Shown piece after piece: positions 24,247 to 37,445 of a stretch of 64,000 nucleotides of DNA. The notes beneath the pieces are model-generated. The model was not told the DNA's origin and did no database searches. It saw nothing but the letters and a program-made list of their open reading frames with translations. The stretch spans positions 1,122,729-1,186,728 of the forward strand of contig JAQJVL010000148.1 in assembly GCA_035578905.1 (NCBI GenBank), read 5' to 3'. Origin of the DNA: Stictocephala bisonia. Taxonomy: Eukaryota > Arthropoda > Insecta > Hemiptera > Membracidae. Position 1 is the first letter of the stretch, and each line of letters starts with the position of its first letter. The translations under genes and the position numbers were made by a program.

Positions 24247-24353
24247 CTACTATTATTTGTAGTCAGTAGTCACATGCCGAGGCTGAAGGCCGAGGTTTAT
24301 CGAGCGCAGCGAGAGACGGGGTTGGCACGCGAAGCGTGCAGGGATGCCCCCTA
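24247..24353 (+). mobile_element. Element end related to 23.2-23.45 kb with hairpin and CTAG terminus
   Basis: Starts with actattatttgtag and runs through aagtcacatgccgaggc-like sequence. It ends with the hairpin GCACGC GAA GCGTGC, eleven bases and CTAG followed by T. A short hairpin some 10-12 bases before CTRR with T downstream is the hallmark of Helitron 3' ends, but the inverted arms of the sister copies argue for a TIR element, so the class is uncertain. Confidence 0.5.
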
Positions 24354-24479
24354 GTTCTATATAAAGACCAAAAATAACCAAGCATATGTTTTTTCCCTTG
24401 TCGGATCAGTAGCCCGATCCGACCAACTTCTGAGTAGGTATGAAATGTTAAGGACCCGTATAAAGATTGCACTACATCT

Positions 24480-25135
24480 GTTTAAGATGATTGTGATAAT
24501 GGGAAAGGTAAATTTGTAAAAAAATATTGATAGGAAAAATCAGTGTTCTCCGTTATCTGTGGAGAAATCATAAGAAATTAAGTACCAAATGATAAAGTAC
24601 CATTTAATGCCACTTTTAATGTTTCTCAAATTTGTGTAGTTTTTAAGTTGTTTTTCATGAAATTTAGCACTCAAGTGTTTAAACTGCCGCCATTTCGAAA
24701 GTAATAATGACAAAAATCATATACAATTACAATCATGCAGTTGAGCCACTTTTGAGTTATGAGTTGTTAAGTAAATAACACACAAACAAACAAACATAGA
24801 ACATTTTTATGTTATAGCATGATTAATCATTGCATAAAAATTGTTTATCATAAGTTTAAACACTGTAATAAAAAATAATATAAATAAATTTTAATTGTTT
24901 TTTGGTATCTAAAGATGTATTTAGTCATTAATTTCAAAGAATAGATTATAAAAGGAATAAAATGTTAGTAGTAGAATTTGCCGGTTTTAAATTAGTGACA
25001 TTACAATTCATATATTACGTAGATAATTATTTGTCCTTATAAAATTTAAATAAACTATTTAAGAATCATATAGCACATTGTCCTTAAGTTTTAAACGTGC
25101 TCTGAGAGGATTGGAAGAATATAGAGATATCTTCA
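24480..25135. other. AT-rich intergenic DNA
   Basis: No supported gene, RNA or repeat array. Confidence 0.35.
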
Positions 25136-25139
25136 GGTT

Positions 25140-25335
25140 ATCTGATTTCCTATTGTCGTAAAGAAAGCCATCTCAAAGATTAATACCTATAAATCACAAG
25201 TATTGTATCAAGAGATCAATCTGAAGGAAACATCTACCTCTGATTAAATTGCTTTATCAACTGAAATTTGTATTCCTTTCCATCTGAATGGCTGATCCTT
25301 TTCCATCACAAAATTACAATAATTTCTAAGAAGAT
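25140..25335 (+). repeat. Dispersed repeat E, copy 1
   Basis: Matches 45.49-45.67 kb in the same orientation: tcgtaaa, ccatctcaaag, ttaatacctа-like spacing, aatct.aaggaaa, ctgattaaattg and caactgaaatttgt occur in order. About 180 bp, diverged, no ORF; class unknown. Confidence 0.5.
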
Positions 25336-25639
25336 CCACGTCTCATTGTTATGTAAATATCAAGTATTGAATAAATGAAATCTGAGTAAATTAGAATTCT
25401 AAATATACTGGTATTTATAAAATTTTCAGTATGGATTGTCCTATACTAGCTGACAGCCCTTGCTTCGCTACACGGTGGTTACCTACGCTTGCTTACCCTT
25501 CCTTCGAGGTTCTCTCTTAACCATCAAATCTATATAAAAGATCAGTCAGTTGCCATTCTTATGGTTAACACATTTGCATAGTCTAGAAACCTCTATAAGT
25601 CTGCTTTACAGAGATTAAAAGTAGTAAATTCATGGCCGA

Positions 25640-26895
25640 ATCAGAATAAATTATTTTGTTCATTGTGTTTGTAATTGATTTGTTAAGTTTGCCATTAAAA
25701 GGAAAGATTACAGGTTTCGCGGATGATATTGCCATTAAATACTCAGAAAACCAGTGGGAAAGTATATGGAACAACATGAAAGAGGATTTAATAATAATTA
25801 GGAAATGGTGCGAAAATAATAGGATACTAAATGCCTCAAAAACTAAGTTTATAAATTTTGATTTGAAAGGCTTTCAATTTAATAACACACTAAAATTTCA
25901 TAAACTGAATTGTCAATATATACCACCTCTATGTGACTGTGAAACTATTGAACAAGTGAGAGAAATAAAATACCTGGGATTAATTATAGACGAAAAATTA
26001 AGTTGGAAGTTGCACATAATCAACCTACAATCTGGTTTAAGAAAATGTATCAGAAACTTCCATTACCTAAGAAATGTTATTGATGATTAATTATTATTAA
26101 CTATTTATTTTGCACTGATTAACTCTAAGTTAAATCATGGAATAGAGAACTGGCGAAGTACTGACAATGTAATCATTCAACCGTTAAAAATAACACAAAA
26201 TCATTTTATTAGACTTAATGCCAGTAAAAATAGATTTGAATCAGCAGCACCAATTTATAAGGAATTAAAAATACTACCACTGAAATATTTATTTGTATTT
26301 AAAGTTTTAAAAATGTTCTTTAAGAAAAGCGGAAACATCAGAAATGATAGAATTTACCCAAGAACAAGAGGCGATGCAATGGGACTGATAGTAAGACCTA
26401 GGGTGAATAAATCAAATCAATTTTCAAAAAAAGGTTTTCTTTTCTGGGACCAAAATGTATAAACTATTTGCCATCAGAAATAAAAAACTGTAATAATTTA
26501 AAAAAGTATTGTGTTAAAGTGAAGAAGTGGTTATTTAATTTAGATGAAATTGATCATTTATTTACAGTATTAGCCTAAGTAACAAGTTTAGGAAATTACT
26601 ATTAAATAGCTAATTAATAATACGTAAGCCCAAATACTGTACACATTCTAGCCTATCAAGTAGTTGACAGGAAACGTCAACCTTGGACTGTGCACACTGC
26701 GGCGGACCGATTGATAATATTTTGATAAGTTTTGACTGTCTCTGTTTTGTTGTTAATAAGAATGTTTAAGTTGAGCTAGCCACGATTACTGGAAACAGTG
26801 GCTAGTAATTCCTTTATAATTTGTGTCAAATGTGTTTATATATTTTTTGAGGAATAAATAAAGTTTATTATTAAAGTTTATTAAAAGTTTATTAT
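25640..26895 (+). mobile_element. LINE, 5'-truncated, RT palm to 3' tail nearly intact
   Basis: The frame encodes the end of a non-LTR reverse transcriptase: LFIVFVIDLLSLPLKGKITG, then the catalytic FADD (25716-25727), then the usual downstream helices (WNNMKEDLIIIRKWCENN, LNASKTKFI, IKYLGLIIDEKLSWKLHI). It continues through one in-frame TAA (26088-26090) to IYKELKILPLKYLFVFKVLK, the PRTRGDA/VNKSNQF block and, after one frameshift near 26460, NYLPSEIKN and a stop at 26576-26578. A 3' UTR of about 300 bp ends in short aagtttatt repeats. Only one stop and one shift over about 940 bp suggest a fairly recent insertion. Confidence 0.85.
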
Positions 26896-26999
26896 GACGT
26901 TAAACATTTCACAATGAAAACCAAAGTAGCCAAGATTCTGTGTTATGTTAATATTTTTGTCTCAGCAGTTCGTAATAAATTATTAACTTAAATTAATGC

Positions 27000-27150
27000 T
27001 AATGTTGCCTCTTATGAAAAAACATTAGCATTTAGGGGCTTTTCCTAACCTTAACAAATGAAATCTCCAGAAACCATTTTTTAGTGGGTCTTAATGATAC
27101 AAAAGCTACATGTCCTGATTTAATCCAGAGATTCCGGAGATTTCGTGATG
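27000..27150 (-). repeat. Dispersed repeat C, copy 2 (inverted)
   Basis: The reverse complement reads CATCACGAAATCTCC, GACCCACTAAAAAATGG and GCCCCTAAATGC, matching the order in the copy at 23.82-23.95 kb. Confidence 0.5.
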
Positions 27151-27459
27151 TATATAGTTTTTATTTATTTTTTTAATTTTATGTTTATTATGTTTTTATG
27201 TTATTTTTTATTAAGGTTTATAATTACATATTTATACCCTAAACGTTCATTGAACAATTCTGCACAAAAGATATTGCAATACAGGTATTTTATTTTTACG
27301 AGAACAAGGCCAACTGTAACAGGCTGTGGATAGAGTGAAATCCAATGACATTGCAATCTAGGTATTCACTGATCCGGTACATACCTGACTTCATACAAAC
27401 TGACACTTTTATTATTTGGAGAGATTTCCTTTTTTCTATTGTATGATTTAAAAATATCA

Positions 27460-27719
<260 letters not shown>

Positions 27720-27779
27720 TATGCTTATTCCCTCATTGATGTCATTACTCCGTTGTCGGTGCACTACCTTCTAGTCAAT

Positions 27780-28405
27780 GTTCTTACTTTCGATTCCTCA
27801 CCAGACATAATCCCTGCTCGCATGTCAGTATCTTTACTTCGCTGTTAGTGTCTTATGCCCCCTGCAACTCTTGTCATATCATTACCTACCACCAGGTCGG
27901 TATCCTTACTCACACCCTATCACATCCTTCCTAGCCTAGGAATATATACTTCCAGTTGATATCCTTACCCTATTTCAGCATCTTTACTTCTTTAGCAATA
28001 TTTTTCTTTTCTATTACTTTCAGTTCGTATTTATTAGATATAATCTGGCCTATGTCAGGATTAAATTGAAGGCAGTAAATTTAATTTTATATTTTTGAAA
28101 GGATTTGAAAAGTGCTCATTGAAATATTACTGTTTCATATATATTGACGTATAATGGACATGTAATTAGTTTTATGATGTGATACGATAAGTTTCAAATA
28201 ATAATGAAATACCAACAAATATATCAAACATTTTAATGAGAATTGTAGCCTACATTTTATAACTAGAATAAAAAATAAGTTGATAATTTAGTTAAAAGTG
28301 TGTTGTAGTTTTAACTACATTGTAATAATTATTGGAACAAGTATAAAGCCGTACAGACGAGAATTATTCAGATAGATTTAAAATTGCATATCATTATACG
28401 TTGAA
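27780..28405. other. Unassigned intergenic DNA
   Basis: No open frame of interest. The stretch after 27.72 kb is less AT-rich for about 200 bp, with no recognisable exon or RNA. Confidence 0.3.
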
Positions 28406-28411
28406 GTTGGA

Positions 28412-31400
28412 TATGTAGTTAGTTGTACCTCAGTTGGGAGATGGCCCATTGTGGTCAAAACAGCTCACCTCAGAAGCCAAGTTGTCAGGCTAATTGATGG
28501 TGGTCACGACTCGTCAATAATGACAACAATGTCACATGATAGCTCCTGTATACACGTTGTAGTTAGTTATACCTCAGTTGGAAGATGGCCGATTGTGGTC
28601 TAAACAGGTCACCTCAGAAGCCAAGTTGTCAGGATAATGGGTGGTGGTCACGACTCGTCAATAATGACAACAATGTCACATGATAGCTCCTGTATACACG
28701 TTGTAGTTAGTTATACCTCAGTTGGAAGATGGCCGATTGTGGTCTAAACAGGTCACCTCAGAAGCCAAGTTGTCAGGATAATGGGTGGTGGTCACGACTC
28801 GTCAATAATGACAATCATGTCACATGATAGCTCCTGTATACATGTTGTGGTTAGTTGTACCTTAGTTGGAGATGGCTCTTTGACATCTAAACAGTTCACC
28901 TCAGAAGCCAAGTTGTCAGGCTAATGGATGGTGGTTACGACTCGTCAATAATGAAAATCATGTCACATGATAGCTCCTGTATACACGTTGTGGTTAGTTG
29001 TAACTTAGTTGGCAGATAGCCGATTGTGGTCTAAACAGGTCACCTCAGAAGCCAAGTTGTCAGGCTAATTGATGGTGGTCACGACTCGTCAATAATGACA
29101 ATCATGTGACATGATAGCTCCTGTATACATGTTGTAGTTAGTTGTACCTCAGTTGGAAGATAGCCGATTGTGGTCTAAACAGGTCACCTCAGAAGCCAAG
29201 TTGTCAGGCTAATTGATGGTGGTCACGACTCGTCAATAATGACAATCATGTGACATGATAGCTCCTGTATACATGTTGTAGTTAGTTGTACCTCAGTTGG
29301 AAGATAGCCGATTGTGGTCTAAACAGGTCACCTCAGAAGCCAAGTTGTCAGGCTAATTGATGGTGGTCACGACTCGTCAATAATGACAATCATGTGACAT
29401 GATAGCTCCTGTATACATGTTGTAGTTAGTTGTACTTCAGTTGGAAGATAGCCGATTGTGGTCTAAACAGGTCACCTCAGAAGCCAAGTTGTCAGGCTAA
29501 CGGTTGGTGGTCACGACTCGTCAATAATGACAATCATGTCACATGATAACTCCTGTATACATGTTGTGGTTAGTTGTAACTTAGTTGGAGATGGCCCTTT
29601 GACATCTAAACAGTTCACCTCAGAAGCCAATTTGTCAGGCTATGGTAGGTGGTCACAACTCGTCAATAATGACAATCATGTCACATGATAGCTCCTGTAT
29701 ACATGTTGTGGTTAGTTGTAACTTAGTTGGAGATGGCCCTTTGACGTCTAAACAGTTCACCTCAGAAGCCAAGTTGTCAGGCTAATGGATGGTGGTCACA
29801 ACTCGTCAATAATGACAATCATGTCACATGATAACTCCTGTATGCATGTTGTGGTTAGTTGTAACTTAGTTAGAGATGGCCCTTTGACATCTAAACAGTT
29901 CACCTCAAAAGCCAAGTTGTCAGGTTAATGGATGGTGGTCACTACTCGTCAATAATGACAATCATGTCACATGATAACTCCTGTATACATGTTGTGGTTA
30001 GTTGTAACTTAGTTGGATATGGCCCTTTGACATCTAAACAGTTCACCTCAGAAGCCAAGTTGTCAGGTTAATGGATGGTGGTCACTACTCGTCAATAATG
30101 ACAATCATGTCACATGATAACTCCTGTATACATGTTGTGGTTAGTTGTAACTTAGTTGGATATGGCCCTTTGACAGCTAAACAGTTCACCTCAGAAGCCA
30201 AGTTGTCAGGCTAATGGATGGTGGTCACGACTCGTCAATAATGACAATCATGTCACATGATAACTCCTGTATACATGTTGTGGTTAGTTGTAACTTAGTT
30301 GGAGATGGCCCTTTGACGTCTAAACAGTTCACCTCAGAAGCCAAGTTGTCAGGCTAATGGATGGTGGTCACGACTCGTCAATAATGACAAACATGTCACA
30401 TGATAACTCCTGTATACATGTTGTGGTTAGTTGTAACTTAGTTGGAGATGGCCCTTTGACATCTAAACAGTTCACCTCAGAAGCCAAGTTATCAGGCTAA
30501 TGGATGGTGGTCACGACTCGTCAATAATGACAATCATGTCACATGATAACTTCTGTATACATGTTGTGGTTAGTTGTAACTTAGTTGGAGATGGCCCTTT
30601 GACATCTGAACAGTTCACCTCAGAAGCCAAGTTGTCAGGCTAATGGATGGTGGTCACGACTCGTCAATAATGACAATCATGTCACATGATAACTTCTGTA
30701 TACATGTTGTAGTTAGTTGTAACTTAGTTGGAGATGGCCCTTTGACATCTGAACAGTTCACCTCAGAAGCCAAGTTGTCAGGCTAATTGATGGTGGTCAC
30801 GACTTGTCAATAATGACAAACATGTCACATGATAACTCCTGTATACATGTTGTGGATAGTTGTAACTTAGTTGGAGATGGCCCTTGGACATCTAAACAGT
30901 TCACCTCAGAAGCCAATTTGTCAGGCTATGGTAGGTGGTCACAACTCGTCAATAATGACAATCATGTCACATGATAGCTCCTGTATACATGTTGTGGTTA
31001 GTTGTAACTTAGTTGGAGATGGCCCTTTGACGTCTAAACAGTTCACCTCAGAAGCCAAGTTGTCAGGCTAATGGATGGTGGTCACAACTCGTCAATAATG
31101 ACAATCATGTCACATGATAACTCCTGTATGCATGTTGTGGTTAGTTGTAACTTAGTTAGAGATGGCCCTTTGACATCTAAACAGTTCACCTCAAAAGCCA
31201 AGTTGTCAGGTTAATGGATGGTGGTCACTACTCGTCAATAATGACAATGATGTCACATGATAACTCCTGTATACATGTTGTGGTTAGTTGTAACTTAGTT
31301 GGAGATGGCCCTTTGACGTCTAAACAGTTCACCTCAGAAGCCAAGTGGTCAGTTTAATGGGTGGTGGTCACGACTCGTCAATAATGATAATCATGTCACA

Positions 31401-33825
31401 TGATAACTCCTGTATACATGTTGTGGTTAGTTGTAACTTAGTTGGATATGGCCCTTTGACATCTAAACAGTTACCTCAGAAGCCAAGTTATCAGGTTAAT
31501 GGATGGTGGTCACTACTCGTCAATAATGACAATCATGTCACATGATAACTCCTGTATACATGTTGTGGTTAGTTGTAACTTAGTTGGATATGGCCCTTTG
31601 ACAGCTAAACAGTTCACCTCAGAAGCCAAGTTGTCAGGTTAATGGATGGTGGTCACGACTCGTCAATAATGACAATCATGTCACATGATAACTCCTGTAT
31701 ACACGTTGCAGCTAGTTGTACCTCAGTTGGGAGATAGCCCATTGTGGTCTAAACAGTTCACCTCAGAAGCCAAGTTGTCAGGCTAATTGATGGTGGTCAC
31801 GACTCGTCAATAATGACAATCATGTCACATGATAACTTCTGTATACATGTAGTGGTTAGTTGTAACTTAGTTGGAGATGGCCCTTTGACATCTGAACAGT
31901 TCACCTCAGAAGCCAAGTTGTCAGGCTAATTGATGGTGGTCACGACTTGTCAATAATGACAATCATGTCACATGATAACTCCTGTATACATGTTGTGGAT
32001 AGTTGTAACTTAGTTGGAGATGGCCCTTTGACGTCTAAACAGTTCACCTCAGAAGCCAAGTTGTCAGGCTAATTGATGGTGGTCACGACTCGTCAATAAT
32101 GACAATCATGTCACATGATAACTCCTGTATACATGTTGTGGATAGTTGTAACTTAGTTGGAGATGGCCCTTTGACGTCTAAACAGTTCACCTCAGAAGCC
32201 AAGTTGTCAGGCTAATTGATGGTGGTCACGACTTGTCAATAATGACAATCATGTCACATGATAACTCCTGTATACATGTTGTGGATAGTTGTAACTTAGT
32301 TGGAGATGGCCCTTTGACATCTAAACAGTTCACCTCAGAAGCCAAGTTGTCAGGCTAATGGATGGTGGTCACGACTCGTCAATAATGACAATCATGTCAC
32401 ATGATAACTTCTGTATACATGTAGTGGTTAGTTGTAACTTAGTTGGAGATGGCCCTTTGACATCTGAACAGTTCACCTCAGAAGCCAAGTTGTCAGGCTA
32501 ATTGATGGTGGTCACGACTTGTCAATAATGACAATCATGTCACATGATAACTCCTGTATACATGTTGTGGATAGTTGTAACTTAGTTGGAGATGGCCCTT
32601 TGACGTCTAAACAGTTCACCTCAGAAGCCAAGTTGTCAGGCTAATTGATGGTGGTCACGACTCGTCAATAATGACAATCATGTCACATGATAACTCCTGT
32701 ATACATGTTGTGGATAGTTGTAACTTAGTTGGAGATGGCCCTTTGACGTCTAAACAGTTCACCTCAGAAGCCAAGTTATCAGGTTAATGGATGGTGGTCA
32801 CGACTTGTCAATAATGACAATCATGTCACATGATAACTCCTGTATACATGTTGTGGTTAGTTGTAACTTAGTTGGAGATGGCCCTTTGACATCTAAACAG
32901 TTCACCTCAGAAGCCAAGTTGTCAGGCTAATGGATGGTGGTCACGACTCGTCAATAATGACAATCATGTCACATGATAACTTCTGTATACATGTAGTGGT
33001 TAGTTGTAACTTAGTTGGAGATGGCCCTTTGACATCTGAACAGTTCACCTCAGAAGCCAAGTTGTCAGGCTAATTGATGGTGGTCACGACTTGTCAATAA
33101 TGACAATCATGTCACATGATAACTCCTGTATACATGTTGTGGATAGTTGTAACTTAGTTGGAGATGGCCCTTTGACGTCTAAACAGTTCACCTCAGAAGC
33201 CAAGTTGTCAGGCTAATTGATGGTGGTCACGACTTGTCAATAATGACAATCATGTCACATGATAACTCCTGTATACATGTTGTGGATAGTTGTAACTTAG
33301 TTGGAGATGGCCCTTTGACGTCTAAACAGTTCACCTCGTCAATAATGACAATCATGTCACATGATAACTCCTGTATACATGTTGTGGTTAGTTGTAACTT
33401 AGTTGGATATGGCCCTTTGACAGCTAAACAGTTCACCTCAGAAGCCAAGTTATCAGGTTAATGGGTGGTGGTCACGACTCGTCAATAATGACAATCATGT
33501 CACATGATAACTCCTGTATACATGTTGTGGTTAGTTGTAACTTAGTTGGATATGGCCCTTTGACATCTAAACAGTTCACCTCAGAAGCCAAGTTATCAGG
33601 TTAATGGGTGGTGGTCACGACTCGTCAATAATGACAATCATGTCACATGATAACTCCTGTATACATGTTGTGGTTAGTTGTAACTTAGTTAGAGATGGCC
33701 CTTTGACATCTAAACAGTTCACCTCAGAAGCCAAGTTGTCAGGTTAATGGGTGGTGGTCTCAGTTTGTCAGTATTTTAAATCCTTTTACATAATTTCTCC
33801 TGTATACATGTTGTGGTTACTTGAG
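28412..33825. repeat. 143-bp satellite array, about 37 copies, with higher-order structure
   Basis: Unit of 143 bp containing ggtggtcacgactcgtcaat, aatgacaatcatgtcacatg, taactcctgtatacatgttg, cttagttggagatggccctt and cacctcagaagccaagttgt. The first eight or so units form a distinct subtype (gccgattgtggtctaaacag). A nine-unit block is duplicated: the variant aatttgtcaggctatggtag occurs near 29.63 and 30.91 kb. A four-unit block recurs near 31.83, 32.41 and 32.98 kb (variant acttctgtatacatgtagtg). One unit near 33.34 kb is internally deleted. The last copy decays after 33.76 kb. Confidence 0.97.
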
Positions 33826-34435
33826 AGATTAAAGAAATTCGAAAAATGTTTAATTTTATAAAGCTTAAATTTGAACTCATTAAAATTTGTATAGTATCGT
33901 CATTTATTTTGTATTTTTAATAACAATGAAGTTGAAGTTTAAGGTGAAACGATTTATACAGAAAATAACACGGTTCACTGAAAACCTAGAGTATAATGAA
34001 TACTACTACCTAGAAAGGTTTATGTCGTGTGGTAATTTTGTTAGTTACATTGATGTTGGTTTCGATACGCTGATGGTAAACAATATCAATACATAAACAA
34101 CAAATACAAAGCTCTATAAAACGTTGGAAATTGTTTTTGCTAAACAAACACCGCCGAAAGCTTTCTCTTGTAGCCATAATAGGTTAGAGCATAACAATCT
34201 CACTTCCGTTCAATTCACCAACTAACAAATGATTAACTTAATTCACCCATTATGAGAAAGTGAGTAGAATTTATTAGTATTTAAAACATAGATTTTAAGA
34301 TAGTGTTCTTTTAATAAGTACCTTATTCAATTATCATGTATAGAAAGTTTACCTATGATATAAAGTATAGCAATAATGTAGTATATAATTTGCGCTCTAT
34401 TTTACGATAGATAGAAAGAAATAATATTCATCTCG
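33826..34435. other. AT-rich spacer between two satellites
   Basis: No supported gene. A 69-codon open frame at 33887-34096 has no recognisable domain. Confidence 0.35.
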
Positions 34436-34436
34436 C

Positions 34437-36290
34437 TACAGACTTCCCTTTGTTGTGTGTATCACGATGTCTGTTGCAGAATGCATTGTAATATCACTCA
34501 TTATACCCTGTATGGTAGGAACAGAGTGTGTAATGTGCAGAGATAGTACACCTTTATTCTGATATGTCACCCCACTGCAGACTTCCCATTGTTGTGTGTA
34601 TCATGATGTATGATGTTGAATGCATTGTAATATCAGTCAGTATACCCTGTTTTGTAGGAATAGAGTGTGTATGTGCTACGACAGTACACCTTTATTGTGA
34701 TATGTCATCCCACTGCAGAATTCCTTTTGCTGTGTGTATCATGATGTATGATGTTGAATGCATTGTAATATCAGTCAGTATACCCTGTTTTGTAGGAATA
34801 GAGTGTGTATGTGCTACGACAGTACACCTTTATTGTGATATGTCATCCCACTGCAGAATTCCTTTTGCTGTGTGTATCATGATGTATGATGTTGAATGCA
34901 TTGTAATATCAGTCAGTATACCCTGTTTGGTAGGAACAGAGTGTGTATGTACCACGATACTACACCTTTATTGTGATATGTCATCCCACTGCAGAATTCC
35001 TTTTGTTGTGTGTATCATGATGTATGATGTTGAATGCATTGTAATATCAGTCAGTATACCCTGTTTTGTAGGAATAGAGTGTGTATGTGCTGCGACAGTA
35101 CACGTTTATTGTGATATGTCATCCCACTGAAGACTACACTTTGTTTTGTGTATCATGATACCTCTTGCAGAATGCATTGTAATATCAGTCAGTATACCCT
35201 GTTTGGTAGGAATAGAGTGTGTATGTGCTGCGACAGTACACCTTTATTGTGATATGTCATCCAACTGCAGACTACACTTTGTTTTGTGTATCATGATACC
35301 TCTTGCAGAATGCATTGTAATATCAGTCAGTATACCCTGTTTGGTAGGAATAGAGTGTGTATATGCTGCGACAGTACACCTTTATTGTGATATGTCATCC
35401 CACTGCAGAATTCCTTTTGTTGTGTGTATCATGATGTATGATGTTGAATGCATTGTAATATCAGTCAGTATACCCTGTTTTGTAGGAATAGAGTGTGTAT
35501 GTGCTGCGACAGTACACCTTTATTGTGATATGTCATCCCACTGCAGACTACACTTTGTTTTGTGTATCTCGATACCTCTTGCAGAATGCATTGTAATATC
35601 AGTCAGTATACCCTGTTTGGTAGGAATAGAGTGTGTATGTGCTGCGACAGTACACCTTTATTGTGATATGTCATCCCACTGCAGACTACACTTTGTTTTG
35701 TGTATCACGATGTCTGTTGCAGAATGCATTGTAATATCAGTCAGTATACCCTGTTTGGTAGGAATAGAGTGTGTATATGCTGCGACAGTACACCTTTATT
35801 GTGATATGTCATCCCACTGCAGAATTCCTTTTGTTGTGTGTATCATGATGTATGATGTTGAATGCATTGTAATATCAGTCAGTATACCCTGTTTTGTAGG
35901 AATAGAGTGTGTATGTGCTGCGACAGTACACCTTTATTGTGATATGTCATCCCACTGCAGAATTCCTTTTGTTGTGTGTATCATGATGTATGATGTTGAA
36001 AGCATTGTAATATCAGTTAGTATACCCTGTTTGGTAGGAATAGAGTGTGTCATTTGCTGCGATAGTACACCTGTATTGTGATATATCATCCCACTGCAGA
36101 CTTCCCTTTCTTGTGTGTATCACAATGTCTGTTGCAGAATGCATTATAATATAATTCAGTATTCCCTGTTTGGTAGGAACAGAGTGTGTCATTTGCTGCG
36201 ATAGTACAACTTTATTGTGATATATCATCCCACTGCAGACTTCCCTTTGTTGTGTGTATCACGATGTCTGTTGTTGAATGCATTGAGTCA
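34437..36290. repeat. 138-bp satellite array, about 13 copies, two monomer types
   Basis: Units of 138 bp share gtaatatcagtcagtatacc, tgtaggaatagagtgtgtat and agtacacctttattgtgata. Type A carries attccttttgttgtgtgtat and gatgtatgatgttgaatgc; type B carries ctacactttgttttgtgtat and gatacctcttgcagaatgc. The two types are interspersed in a non-simple order. As 138 is 46 codons, one plus frame stays open for nearly the whole array with a single stop near 35130. The variation between types shows no bias toward silent changes, so I treat the frame as incidental. Confidence 0.96.
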
Positions 36291-37315
36291 GCGGAGCTTT
36301 GATGTTGGGATTACAGTGTGACGTTGCTATATTTTCTATTGTGTTGGAATGGGATCTGAAAGCTGTATCTCAATAAATTTTTACGTATTGTAACTTCACA
36401 AACAAAATTGTTTTGCTAGTAAACCCAAGTCTTTCTTTGGTCCTAGCTACGTACACAATGCTTTAAATAGGTGAAGTTATCTTGAGGCAATGTAACCCTA
36501 ATACAAGGATAACATTGGACTTAATAGTTATGCATTTAAAAATCAAACACTTCCAATACAAAATAAATAATTTTTCATCTCCACAAAATTATCTTTACAA
36601 CAACTCGTAAACAAATCAAAACATAACACAATACTCAACAATCTTCTTCTCCTCGCATTCTATTAATTCAAATAAACAAGTTGTAATTGCTGTAATATTA
36701 ATTGATTATTTTGAACATATGCTAGGACATACAAACAAATAGTTAGCATAAGGTAAGTTGTTAAGCAATTGAAGGTTTTTTTAAAAGTCTAAGCTAGCCT
36801 ACGACAATTTATGTTGTAAGTTACATAAAACCGTAAATTACTAACAACTATTTTGTATGTCTACTTCTATAGGCCTAAGAAAATTCGTAACAGTCAGATG
36901 AAAAATTTTAAACAAAACCTCAAACATCTTAGATACTATGTGCAAAACATTTAGTTTCTAATACTATTCTCTAACTACACAAATATGTTTAAGTTTTTTA
37001 ACGTTCCTAACAGAGTTAAAAATAAACTGTTAAAAACTGGTAGATTGCTGTAGAAATTTTTAAAACCAATTTAATCAATAAACACAAACAAAGAAATTAG
37101 CGTTTTGAAATATAAAAATGGTGAATCAAAAATTTCAGTGTACTGGATTTATTAACAGTTTTAAATTGTTACTTTTTTAACAACATTTAGAGGTAATTTT
37201 AATTTATTCTTTAATCTAAATAATTTACATATTTATTTTGCACCCAATTACAATTAATACATATATTTTTAATAATATAATAGGGATATTCTGAGTAAAA
37301 CATTTCGCTCTCCGG
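36291..37315. other. AT-rich intergenic DNA
   Basis: No supported exon, RNA gene or array on either strand. Confidence 0.4.
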
Positions 37316-37324
37316 TATACACAC

Positions 37325-37445
37325 GGGTACGTTCCATTTACTGAACTCCTGCAGAGCTCAGATACAAAATATACAAAGTTCAGTCTGTTGCATTGCAAAT
37401 GAAGCGTGAAGCAGTCGGGCGTTTATCCTTTCTTTCTTTATATCT
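37325..37445 (+). repeat. Dispersed repeat D, copy 2
   Basis: Matches 20.33-20.455 kb: catttactgaactcctgcag, gttcagtctgttgcatt, caaatgaagcgtgaag and atcctttctttc occur in the same order. Confidence 0.55.

Noticed and set aside
28412..33825. CRISPR-like array because of regular direct repeats
   Set aside because: Whole 143-bp units repeat with no unique spacers, in a eukaryotic context; it is satellite DNA.
34564..36081. Long open frames (188 and 311 codons) over the 138-bp array as a real repeat-protein gene
   Set aside because: The period is a multiple of three, the variation between monomers is not biased to silent changes, and there is no promoter, splice or poly(A) context. Kept only as a low-interest note.
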